From positions 62,001-126,000 of the forward strand of contig JAVEXZ010000002.1 in assembly GCA_034003765.1 (NCBI GenBank): a DNA stretch of 64,000 bases. Direction: 5' to 3'. The notes under the pieces were generated by a model that saw only the letters and a program-made list of their open reading frames with translations, had not been told where the DNA came from and made no database searches. This document shows positions 7,136 to 16,300 of the stretch, piece by piece (the first letter of the stretch is position 1; each line of letters begins with the position of its first letter). The stretch is from JAAZGD01 sp034003765 (GTDB taxonomy: Bacteria > Bacillota > Clostridia > Peptostreptococcales > Anaerovoracaceae). The position numbers and the translations under genes are program-made.

Positions 7136-8785
7136 TTAGATAGCCATTATAGCAGGTATGGCTTGAATCAGTGCGATTACCACACCAACTACTGCCTCTC
7201 CACCTAAAAGGCCAGAAGCAATAATCAGTCCATTTCCACTTGTTTCAAACTTAGGTACAAACTTTTGTACTATGAAACGAGCAGCGCCGCCAATAAAAGC
7301 AGTTAAAGAAAGATAGAATGGTAAGTAAACTCCAAGTCCTAGGGTCATAACTGGGAAATTCAAAACATAAAGAAGGATTCCAAGTCCAAGACCGATAAGG
7401 AAGGAAGTCAAATGAGGAATACCACCTACCATAGCAGCAACAGCTGCAGCTTGTGGAGCCACGAACATTTCGGGGTTACCGAAAGCAGTTGGTCCATAAG
7501 CCGTTAGAATAACATAGAAGACTCCTACTGAAACGAAAGCACCAATTAATCCGCCAATACACTCAGCAATCCACTGGGCCTTAGGGTCAGTTTTAAGAAT
7601 GTGCCCTGCCTTAAAGTCATTCATTACGTCACCAGCTAGTCCGCATGCGATAGCAACTATAGCTGCTACGAAGAATGCTTCTGTTTGCCCAATACCAGAA
7701 GCAGCTTTAGCAGCTAACAATACGATTATTCCGAAAACTTCCATTGGGTTAATGCCAGATTGTCCAACCATTTGAGCTGACATTGATGTAGCAAGCCATA
7801 CTCCAAGAATTGTGATTATACTTGCTATTACGCCCATTCCAGTTACTGTAGTAAATAAAGCAGCTAGTAATACCATAGCAATAGGTGCCCATCTTAGGCT
7901 AATAAAGCCTTGTCCCAAAGCTTCTTTACTGAACATAGGTCCAAAGATTTCTTTAGCCTTGGGAAGGATTCCCTTTACTATAATACCGATTCCTGTACCT
8001 ACCATAAGGCCTATTCCCAAGGATGCCTTGATAGCACCGGCTGTGGCTCCATCCCACCATCCAAGTTCAGTACCACCTACAAGAATTCCAAAGTCACCTA
8101 TTAAGGCTCCTAAGAACCAAACTCCTACAAATACAGGTCCAATTACGTAGCCTACTCCGATTAACATAGGAGACCACCATACTCCTGTTAATGATCCGTA
8201 ACCCATTAATTTTGGGCTTAACCATGCTGCAGGGAATGCAGCAAACCAGTCTCTTACAACTGTGAATATTGCGGCAAGACCCATAGATGTAAACAATGTA
8301 ATAGATTTTTTACCACCGGCATCACCAACTAATATGGTTTCTGCAGCAGCTTGACCCATAGGATAAGGTAGTTCTTTGGTTACAACAAAATACTTTCTGA
8401 TTAAAGCAGTAAATATAAGTCCGAGTAGTACACCACCCAAAACAACTGTCATGATTTTCAACAGGTCCAAATCTGCATCTGGGTTAAGCATGAATATACC
8501 AGGCAAGGTAAAGGCCAAGCCTCCGGCAGTCATAGCACCTGCAGACATTGCAGTATGGGTAACGTTGATTTCATTGATATTTGTTTTTCCAAGCAGCTTC
8601 AAAAAGAACATGGATACCAGAGCTACGAAAATTATTGGCCATGGAAGGGCACCTAATTTTAGGGCCACATACATGGAGCTCATGGTTAGAACTACTGCGC
8701 CAAGAGCACCAATAATCATGCCCCTTACTGTCAGTTGTTCCCTAAACGAAGTTGCATAGGTTACATCTTTTCTCTCCTCCGTCAT
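7136..8785 (-). CDS. OPT family oligopeptide transporter
   Basis: 549 residues with about 14 hydrophobic segments, typical for the prokaryotic OPT family, which moves peptides (and in some cases metal chelates) by proton-coupled uptake across the cytoplasmic membrane. Landmarks are the N-terminal FREQLTVRGMIIGALGAVVLTMSSMY, ELPYPMGQAAAETI at about residue 140, and MNDFKAGHILKTDPKAQW at about residue 390, all characteristic of the family. ATG 8785 has a GAGGAGG site. It is flanked by a YtcJ-like amidohydrolase upstream and a P1 peptidase downstream, a grouping that fits uptake and breakdown of peptides or acylated amino compounds. The substrate cannot be told from sequence. Confidence 0.92.
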   Translation of the reverse strand: MTEERKDVTYATSFREQLTVRGMIIGALGAVVLTMSSMYVALKLGALPWPIIFVALVSMFFLKLLGKTNINEINVTHTAMSAGAMTAGGLAFTLPGIFMLNPDADLDLLKIMTVVLGGVLLGLIFTALIRKYFVVTKELPYPMGQAAAETILVGDAGGKKSITLFTSMGLAAIFTVVRDWFAAFPAAWLSPKLMGYGSLTGVWWSPMLIGVGYVIGPVFVGVWFLGALIGDFGILVGGTELGWWDGATAGAIKASLGIGLMVGTGIGIIVKGILPKAKEIFGPMFSKEALGQGFISLRWAPIAMVLLAALFTTVTGMGVIASIITILGVWLATSMSAQMVGQSGINPMEVFGIIVLLAAKAASGIGQTEAFFVAAIVAIACGLAGDVMNDFKAGHILKTDPKAQWIAECIGGLIGAFVSVGVFYVILTAYGPTAFGNPEMFVAPQAAAVAAMVGGIPHLTSFLIGLGLGILLYVLNFPVMTLGLGVYLPFYLSLTAFIGGAARFIVQKFVPKFETSGNGLIIASGLLGGEAVVGVVIALIQAIPAIMAI

Positions 8786-8830
8786 TTTAGAAAACCTCCT
8801 CTCAACTTTAACTGATTAAAACTATAAATT

Positions 8831-8863
8831 AGCATAGCATATTCCATTTTGAAATGCTATGTT
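8831..8863 (-). terminator. Imperfect hairpin after the amidohydrolase gene
   Basis: Inverted repeat with arms AGCATAGCAT and ATGCTATGTT in the gap between the amidohydrolase stop and the OPT start. The U tract on the minus strand is weak, so it may be an operator or an inefficient terminator. Confidence 0.4.
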
Positions 8864-8876
8864 AAATACCCAAAAA

Positions 8877-10523
8877 TCATTTTTCGTACTCAATAATACC
8901 ATCAATCATGGTAAGATCTATTTCTAAATCCAATAAATCTTCTGTCAGGATATTACTAATGTCACCAGATAAAACTACTAGATCCGCCAACTTCCCTACT
9001 TCGATGCTGCCTTTTATAGTATCTTCGTAACTGCTATATGCACCATTTAAGGTGTACAAACGAATAGCTTCTAATGTGGTGATGGCTTGGGTTTTATCAG
9101 TTTGCATTCCACTTACTCGATCTATACGGTTTACTGCAGCATCTATATTTCTAATAGGTTCTAGGGGACCTGATGGGGCATCACTGGCTATTGAAACTCG
9201 AACTCCTTGGTCGATCATCGTTCTTAAGGCACTAAAGTATTTCATTCTATCCCCATAAAATTTAGTGTAGTTTCTCCCATTCCAGGCGATGAATCCAGGA
9301 TTACATGTAGGACAAATGTTTAGTTTGGCCATTCTTTGGACCAAATCCAAGTCAACCATGGTGCAATGTTCTATTCTGTGTCTTGCTTCTGGCCTAGGGT
9401 TAGTGGCAAAGGCATACTCATAGCCTTCAACCATAAATTCCACAGCCAAATCTCCAACAGCATGAGCAGTTGCCTGACAACTAGCATCGTTAATTTTTTT
9501 GATATATTCTTTGACTTCATCTCTTTCCCAGCCTAAAATACCAGGCATTTCTGGATCATGGCTATAGGGTTCTCTAGTTGCAGATGAAGGTCCGCTGGTT
9601 CCCCCATCAATCATAAATTTACTTGCGCCAATACGGAAGTATTCATCTCCAAGACCTGTAAGTATTCCCAGGGCGAAGATATGATCGTTTTCTTCAAGGG
9701 CAAAGGGTTTTCCATAGACATTATGAACCAACATATACTGTCTTGGCTTAAATTGTCTGGATTTACATAGTTTTTGCATTATCCTATAGGAAGAGGTCAT
9801 AAATTCCCCTGCATCATGAACAGAGGTTATGCCATTCTTCAAAAGAAGATTGTTTGATTTCATGGCCGCCCGAATCTGCTGTGCTTCAGTGTATACAACC
9901 TTGCTCCAAAGTAAAAAGTGGGTGTGGTCTTTAACCATTCCTGTAAGCTTACCATCTTCTACTACAATCTCATTTTCAGGATATTTGTTTGCGTCCTTGG
10001 GACTTTTTACTCCAATTTGCGCCAAGGCCAAAGAATTATATATGCATATATGGCCACAAGTTCTCATACATTGAACTGGATTCTCTGGAGCTGCTGCGTC
10101 TAGTTCTTCTAGGCTTATATGTCTTTTTTCTAGGACGCTATTTTGATCATAGCCCATCATTGATATCCATGCCCCAGGTCCCCGCTTAGTAGCAGCCTTT
10201 CGCACAAGATCAAGTATGCTAGCAATAGATGGGCAGTTTTCGTATGATGTATTAATTATTGATGCATCCTCATCATCACCAAAGAACCCATTCAAAATGG
10301 GGTGGTAATGGGTATCAATGAAGCCTGGTATCAAGGACCTCTCCTGCAGATCTATTATCTTAGAGGCTTCATCAGTTAGGGTGAGCAGGTCTTTTGTGGA
10401 ACCTACAAATACTATTTTGTTGCCTTTTATGCCAACAGCCTCAAAAATCTCATCCCTCTCATTTACACTTATAACCCTGCCATTTATAAAAGCTATGTCT
10501 ATATATGAGCGATCAAAATTCAT
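8877..10523 (-). CDS. Amidohydrolase family protein, YtcJ-like
   Basis: 548 residues, start ATG 10523 after CTGGGGGT. The layout is that of the YtcJ/LAF3 branch of the amidohydrolase superfamily: an N-terminal beta part (VISVNERDEIFEAVGIKGNKIVFVG), the metal-binding DTHYHP near residue 70, a TIM barrel with HAVGDLAVE and RIEHCTMVD, and a late ASDAPSGPLEPI. These enzymes hydrolyse N-acyl or amide bonds using bound metal; substrates are mostly unknown. No signal peptide. It is the first gene of a probable operon with the OPT transporter and P1 peptidase, which suggests a substrate that enters through that transporter. Exact chemistry is not determined. Confidence 0.88.
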   Translation of the reverse strand: MNFDRSYIDIAFINGRVISVNERDEIFEAVGIKGNKIVFVGSTKDLLTLTDEASKIIDLQERSLIPGFIDTHYHPILNGFFGDDEDASIINTSYENCPSIASILDLVRKAATKRGPGAWISMMGYDQNSVLEKRHISLEELDAAAPENPVQCMRTCGHICIYNSLALAQIGVKSPKDANKYPENEIVVEDGKLTGMVKDHTHFLLWSKVVYTEAQQIRAAMKSNNLLLKNGITSVHDAGEFMTSSYRIMQKLCKSRQFKPRQYMLVHNVYGKPFALEENDHIFALGILTGLGDEYFRIGASKFMIDGGTSGPSSATREPYSHDPEMPGILGWERDEVKEYIKKINDASCQATAHAVGDLAVEFMVEGYEYAFATNPRPEARHRIEHCTMVDLDLVQRMAKLNICPTCNPGFIAWNGRNYTKFYGDRMKYFSALRTMIDQGVRVSIASDAPSGPLEPIRNIDAAVNRIDRVSGMQTDKTQAITTLEAIRLYTLNGAYSSYEDTIKGSIEVGKLADLVVLSGDISNILTEDLLDLEIDLTMIDGIIEYEK

Positions 10524-10612
10524 TTTTTACCCCCAGTATATTTGTCTGCCAATTTGGTGGATGGCCTTTATTTTATGTAAACATATTTAGAAATCGAATA
10601 TTTTTCTACCTA

Positions 10613-10637
10613 CAAAAAGCTCCCAACTGGAGCTTTT
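10613..10637 (-). terminator. Terminator after the tiny lipopeptide gene
   Basis: Perfect arms AAAAGCTCC and GGAGCTTTT with a short loop, followed on the minus strand by TTTTTGTAGG. It closes the panB-panE unit. Confidence 0.85.
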
Positions 10638-10654
10638 CTAAATTCTTACAGAGC

Positions 10655-10720
10655 TCAGAGACATCCACTAAGCACCAACATAAGCAGTGTCATAAGCCCT
10701 ATAATCGTAATTTTCTTCAT
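10655..10720 (-). CDS. 21-residue lipopeptide (signal sequence with terminal lipobox)
   Basis: ATG 10720 is preceded by GGGGGA at proper spacing. The peptide starts MKKITIIGLMTLLM and ends LVLSGCL followed by TGA at 10655-10657. That is a complete lipoprotein signal with lipobox LSGC and only one residue after the cysteine. A strong terminator stands 18 bases past the stop. If processed, it would yield a free lipidated dipeptide plus a signal peptide, comparable in kind to other minimal bacterial lipoproteins or peptide pheromones cut from lipoprotein signals. It follows the panE-like gene by 53 bases. No family can be named; the case rests on start, ribosome site, lipobox and terminator. Confidence 0.6.
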   Translation of the reverse strand: MKKITIIGLMTLLMLVLSGCL

Positions 10721-10773
10721 TTATAATCCCCCCATTCAGTTATTGTGATATGTTAAAGAGACATTTTGTTTTC

Positions 10774-11691
10774 TTATAGCTTTTCCCAATATTTTATTAA
10801 ATCAGTTAATACTCTGTTTACAGGTGTAAAAATCCCTTCTATTTCTCCTTCTCGTAGAATTCCTCCATTTATCATATCAATCTCTGTTCTTCTCTTGTTG
10901 ATAATATCTTGTAGCATAGAGGACTTATTTGTAGCAGTGTTTTTGCATATATCAAGAGTATGGCCATAGGGGTCCTGAGAACTTAGTTGAATCTCCTTGC
11001 TTTTTGCAACTGCAAGGGCCTCATCTATAGCCAAGGACATAATATCTAGTAGTTCAGGATGGTCTAGTAGTTGTCCATTATGAAGGCCTGTTATAGCTGT
11101 AAGGGCATTAATCCCAACATTTACAATCAGTTTGTCCCAGATTAGGCCTAATATATTGTTGGAGATTTCCGTTTCAAGACCCACCTCTTGAAAGACACGA
11201 GCTATTTCATTAATGCGTTCTGTTGATTCCCCACCTAGTTCTCCAATAATGGTTTTGCCAACACCTGCATGGCAAATCTCTCCAGGGCCTTTCATATATG
11301 CTCCGTGGGCTGTTGTTCCACCTATTACATTTGCAAGTCCAACTTCTTCCCCAATTAGGTCAACATTGCCTAGTCCATTTTGTAGGGTAAGGACCATGGT
11401 CCCTTGTCCAAATAATTCTTGAGCTTCATGTACAGCCACCTTTGTCAGTGTTGATTTTACAAAAACAATAACTAAATCAGCCCCTCCTATATCTGAAGCA
11501 TCAACACTGGCCTTAATATCTTTATATACTAGGGATTCACCAGCCTCTTCAATTATTAGACCATATTCATTAATCCTATCAATATGTTCCTTCCATATGT
11601 CTAAGAGATAGACCTGGTTTTCCTTGGATTGTGAGAGTTTGCCACCATAAAGACAACCCATGGCTCCTGCTCCAATAATCGCTATTTTCAT
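10774..11691 (-). CDS. panE: 2-dehydropantoate 2-reductase (ketopantoate reductase)
   Basis: 305 residues from ATG 11691; a TTG two codons upstream is also in frame, but AAAGGG is only 2 bases from it and 8 from the ATG. The N-terminal dinucleotide fold shows KIAIIGAGAMGCLYGG. The family's later motif is present as NILGLIWDKLIVNVGINALTAITG at about residues 175-200, containing the catalytic Lys and Asn. The enzyme reduces ketopantoate to pantoate with NADPH in pantothenate synthesis. It starts 15 bases after the panB stop, which strongly supports this role over other members of the ApbA/PanE family. panC and panD are not in the window. Confidence 0.88.
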   Translation of the reverse strand: MKIAIIGAGAMGCLYGGKLSQSKENQVYLLDIWKEHIDRINEYGLIIEEAGESLVYKDIKASVDASDIGGADLVIVFVKSTLTKVAVHEAQELFGQGTMVLTLQNGLGNVDLIGEEVGLANVIGGTTAHGAYMKGPGEICHAGVGKTIIGELGGESTERINEIARVFQEVGLETEISNNILGLIWDKLIVNVGINALTAITGLHNGQLLDHPELLDIMSLAIDEALAVAKSKEIQLSSQDPYGHTLDICKNTATNKSSMLQDIINKRRTEIDMINGGILREGEIEGIFTPVNRVLTDLIKYWEKL

Positions 11692-11706
11692 TGCCAAAGC
11701 CCTTTC

Positions 11707-12543
11707 TTAATAAAGTCGGCCCAAATCAACTTCTTTGTTAAAGGAAAATTCTTCTGAAGGAAACTCCCCAGAAAGAGCTTCGTCATGGAATTTATTTAAT
11801 GCCTCTACCATAACTTGTCTTACTTGAGCATATTGTTTTACGAATTTAGGCTTGAAGCCATCATACATTCCTAAAAGGTCTTGGGTGACCAAAACTTGAC
11901 AGTCAACATCTGGACCTGCACCAATTCCTAGTATAGGTACCTTAACTGAGTCTCTAACTACTTTTGCAACACCCTTAGGGACACATTCCAAGACAATGGA
12001 AAAAACACCGCATTCTTCTAGAATTTTTGCATCTTCAATTAATTTTTTAGCACTCTCTGGAGTTCCACCTTGCACCTTAAATCCACCCACTGCTGTTGCT
12101 GTTTGAGGGGTAAGTCCAATATGGCCCATAACTAAAATTCCGGCATTTACTATGGCCTTGATTCGGCTAGCCATTTCGACTCCACCTTCAAGTTTAACGC
12201 AATCACAGCCTGTTTCCTTTATTAGCCTCACTGCATTATGGACAGCCTGTTCATCACTCTCATGGTAGGCACCAAAGGGCATATCTCCAACAATCCAGGT
12301 GTTAGGGGCTCCCTTAACCACAGGCTTTATATGGTGAATCATTTCTTCCATAGTTACAGGAGTAGTGCTGGCATATCCTAGCATTATCATCCCTAGGGAA
12401 TCTCCCACAAGAATTATTTCTACCTCCGAATCGTTAACAATAGATGCCATAGTATAGTCATAGGCAGTCACATAAGCGAATTTTCTACCTTCTTCTTTGA
12501 ATTTCTTAAAGTCCATAATGGTCATTTTTTGCTTGTCGCTCAT
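11707..12543 (-). CDS. panB: 3-methyl-2-oxobutanoate hydroxymethyltransferase
   Basis: 278 residues, the usual PanB length. It transfers a hydroxymethyl group from 5,10-methylene-THF to 2-oxoisovalerate to make ketopantoate, in the cytosol. Conserved parts are FAYVTAYDYTMASIV, VGDSLGMIMLGYASTTPVTMEEM (metal and substrate site), WIVGDMPFGAYHES, VKLEGG, GHIGLTPQT and ILGIGAGPDVDCQVLV. It is followed closely by the panE-like gene, and yebC ends 25 bases upstream, so the three may be one transcript. Confidence 0.96.
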   Translation of the reverse strand: MSDKQKMTIMDFKKFKEEGRKFAYVTAYDYTMASIVNDSEVEIILVGDSLGMIMLGYASTTPVTMEEMIHHIKPVVKGAPNTWIVGDMPFGAYHESDEQAVHNAVRLIKETGCDCVKLEGGVEMASRIKAIVNAGILVMGHIGLTPQTATAVGGFKVQGGTPESAKKLIEDAKILEECGVFSIVLECVPKGVAKVVRDSVKVPILGIGAGPDVDCQVLVTQDLLGMYDGFKPKFVKQYAQVRQVMVEALNKFHDEALSGEFPSEEFSFNKEVDLGRLY

Positions 12544-12568
12544 TTTAAGTCCTCCTTGTTTTTCTCTT

Positions 12569-13300
12569 TTATTCTTGATCCTCTAAAGACATGCTACAAT
12601 TGTGATAAACTCGCTGTACATCGTCGTTTTCTTCAAGCTCATCTATTATCTTTTTTAGATTCTTTATATCACCATCAATTTCAGGGCATGCTTCCATGCT
12701 AGGTAGGTATTCTATATCAGCTTCTAGTAGTTCATAATCCGCTTTTTTTAGTGCATCCTTAACTTCCGTGAATTGGTCAGGGCTTGTTAGTATATCAAAG
12801 CTATCATGGTAAACTATAAAGTCATCTGCACCTGCCTCTAGGGCCAGCTCCATTAATTTTTCTTCTTCTACCCCATCTGTTTTTTCAATTATTATTAATC
12901 CTCTTTGGGCAAACATATAGCTAACACATCCTGGGGTTCCTAGGTTGCCCCCATGCTTGTCCAAGGTGTGCTTGATAGCCGAAGTGGTTCTGTTTTTATT
13001 GTCAGTTAGAACATCAATTATAATAGCAACTCCACCTGGACCATAACCTTCAAATAAGCCTGCTTCATAACTTTCGCCACCGAGTTCTCCCGTTCCTTTT
13101 TTTATAGCTCGGTTAATATTATCATTTGGCATGTTGATAGCTTTGGCCTTATCAATAGCATGTTTTAAGGAGATATTATAATCAGGGTCGCCTCCTGCCT
13201 TTGCAGCAACTGATATAGCCCTTGCATATTTAGTAAAAACTGCTGCCCTTTTTGCATCTTGAGCCGATTTTCTACCGGCAATTGTTCCATGCCTACCCAC
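12569..13300 (-). CDS. yebC: YebC/PmpR family protein
   Basis: 243 residues matching the full YebC/PmpR family. It begins MGRHGTIAGRKSAQDAKRAAVFTKYAR, the diagnostic N-terminus, and contains GYGPGGVAIIIDVLTDNKNRT in the middle. Family members have been described as transcription regulators and more recently as translation factors that help ribosomes at proline stretches. Cytosolic. It lies between the HgdC-like ATPase gene (62-base gap) and panB (25-base gap). Confidence 0.95.
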   Translation of the reverse strand: MGRHGTIAGRKSAQDAKRAAVFTKYARAISVAAKAGGDPDYNISLKHAIDKAKAINMPNDNINRAIKKGTGELGGESYEAGLFEGYGPGGVAIIIDVLTDNKNRTTSAIKHTLDKHGGNLGTPGCVSYMFAQRGLIIIEKTDGVEEEKLMELALEAGADDFIVYHDSFDILTSPDQFTEVKDALKKADYELLEADIEYLPSMEACPEIDGDIKNLKKIIDELEENDDVQRVYHNCSMSLEDQE

Positions 13301-13362
13301 AATAGACGCCTCCTAATCTTTTTTAATTATCAATTTGGACCTAACTAATATAGTATATCATA

Positions 13363-16300
13363 CTACTTTTTCCCTTCTTTTTCAAGGTTCTTGTGTGCTG
13401 TTGCCATCATCAGGTTTTTGTGTGCTGTTGCCATCATCAGCTTAATTCGATTCAGTTGATTTACATCTGAGGCTCCAGGGTCATAATCAATTGCTGCCAC
13501 ATTAGCATAGGGGTTTCTTTGCCTCAAAGCTTTCATCATACCTTTGCCACTTACATGGTTTGGAAGACATGCAAAGGGTTGCAAGCAAACAATGTTTTCG
13601 ACTCCTGAGTCTATTAAATCAACCATTTCTCCAGTTAACAACCAACCTTCTCCAAATTGGTTCCCCAGGCTTATAATCTCACTGGCTTTTTTCGCAATTT
13701 CTTGAATTCTCATAGGCTCATGGAATCTTTTACTCTCCCGTAAAGCCTTTCTAGCTGGACCCCTATACCATTCAATAACACCCATGCCCATTTTGTTGGC
13801 TCTCATTATCTTGTATGTACCGCTTAGGTGTTTGAAGTTAAACTCTTTTGAATACATCCCGTATAAGAAGAAGTCTACCAGATCAAGAACTACAGCCTCT
13901 CCTCCCTCGCTCTCAATGATTCCCACAATGTCATTGTTTGCTGTAGGATGATACTTAACCAGAATCTCTCCTACAACTCCAACTTTAGGCTTCTTTATAT
14001 CTTTTAGAGGAAGTTCATCAAAGGCCTCAACAATTTGTTTGAGAATCCTTCTGAAGTGGAAGGTATTCCCTGTCTCTACATTTTTCTTGGCTATGGCCGC
14101 CCATTTTCTATGAAGTTCATCTGCAGATCCCCCTACTTCTTCATAAGGCCTTGTGGCATAAAGAATCCTCATAAATGTATCTCCATAGATTCCAGCCATT
14201 AATATTTTCTTTATCAGGCCAAAGGACAACTTAAAACCGGGATTTGCTTCTAGGCCTACAATATTTACGCTAATTACTGGTATCTGGTCCATTTCCAAAT
14301 CTTTTAATGCTTTTCTCAAAAGGGCTACGTAATTAGAGGCTCTGCATCCCCCCCCAGTCTGAGACATGAGAACTCCAGTGCGGTTGAGATCGTATTTCCC
14401 AGATTTTAAGGCAGATATTACCTGGCCTAAGGTAACAATTGTAGGGTAGCAGGCATCGTTATTAATATACCTTAAACCCTCTTCAACTGCATTCTTATCT
14501 ACAGGAGGTAATAGAACTGCCTTGTAGCCACTTGTACTCAAGGCTGATTCTATAAATTCAAAATGTATTGGTGACATTTGAGGCATAAGAAGTGTGTATT
14601 TATCTCGCTTCCTCATTTTTTCTGTGAAAATTTGCCTATAATAATGATCTGTAGGTGGAGTTAATAGTACACCATTCTTTTCTCTTTCCTTTACTGCTGC
14701 CTTTAAGGACCTTATCCTTATTTTGGCAGCTCCCAAGTTGGCGCCTTCATCAATTTTAAGGAGGGTGTATAGCTTATTGTTGTTCCTTAATATCTCTTCA
14801 ACTTGATCCGTTGTTACAGCATCTAGGCCACATCCAAAACTATTAAGCTGAACTAATTCAATATCCTTCTGGGTGCCCGCATAGCTGGCAGCTTTATAGA
14901 GTCTGGAATGGTACATCCATTGGTCCAAAACACGTACAGGTCTTGGGAGAACTCCTAAATGGGCTACTGCATCTTCAGTAAGGACTGCCATTCCAAAACC
15001 AGTGATAAGTTTGTCGATTCCGTGATTGATCTCAGGGTCTACATGGTATGGCCTCCCAGCAAGAATGACTCCTTTGTGGTGGTTTTCTTCAATCCACTTT
15101 ATGGTCTTTTCACCTTGAGTTTTTATATCTCTCTTGAAACGAACATCTTCTCTTCTAGCTTTATTAACTGCATTTCGGATTTCTTCTAACTTAAAACCCT
15201 TTTCTTTGAAAACCAGGAGTAGCTCTCTGGTTAAAAATTCATCGTTATCATAGGGAAGAAATGGGTGGGTAAATATAACATGGTTTTCTTTGAAAAGGTC
15301 ATCCATATTTTTCCCCACAACTTCAGAATATGTTGCAACTACAGGACAATTATAGTGGTTGTCTTGGCCTTGGTCTTCAGTGCGTTCATAGTTAATGCTT
15401 GGGTAAAAAATCCATTTAACATCATTCTTAACTAGCCACTTAATATGTCCGTGAACTAACTTTGCGGGATAACAGGCTGTATCTGAGGATATGCTTTCCA
15501 TTCCTGATTCATACATAGCCTTGTTAGATGTAGGTGAAAGCACCACACGGTAACCTAATGTGTCAAAAAAGGTAAACCAAAATGGGTAATTCTCAAACAT
15601 ATTAAGAACTCTAGGTATACCTACTGTTCCTATGGAGTTCTCCACAGGCCTAGGTTGATAATCGAAGAGTCTCCTATATTTATATTCAAACATGTTTGGA
15701 ATACTTAAAGCTGGTGCCGCCTTGCCTTCACCTTTTTCACATCGATTTCCCGTTATAAACCTAGACCCATCATTAAAGGTGTTTATGGTTAACATGCAGT
15801 TGTTTTCACAGCCCTTACACCTTGTATGGGAACTTTTAACAGCAAATGACTTTAAGTCCTCTTGGGCTATTATTGTAGATTTTTCTTCTTGATCCCAGTT
15901 ATCCATAGCAATTAAACCAGCCCCGTATGCTCCCATTAAGCCAGCTATATTAGGTCGAATTACTGATTTTCCAACTATGTTCTCTATAGACCTCAAGACC
16001 GCGTCACTTAAAAATGTTCCCCCTTGTACCACGATTTTGTCTCCTGCCTCATCGGGGTTTCGGAGTTTAATAACCTTGTATAAGGCATTTTTTATAACAC
16101 TGTATGAGAGACCTGCAGATATATCCCCTATAGTTGCCCCCTCTTTTTGGGCTTGCTTTACCTTAGAATTCATAAAGACTGTACAACGAGTTCCAAGATC
16201 TACTGGGGACATAGCAAATAGGGCCTCGTTGGCAAATGAAGGCGCATCTAGATTTACGGATTTTGCATAGGTTTCTATAAAAGACCCACACCCAGAGCTA

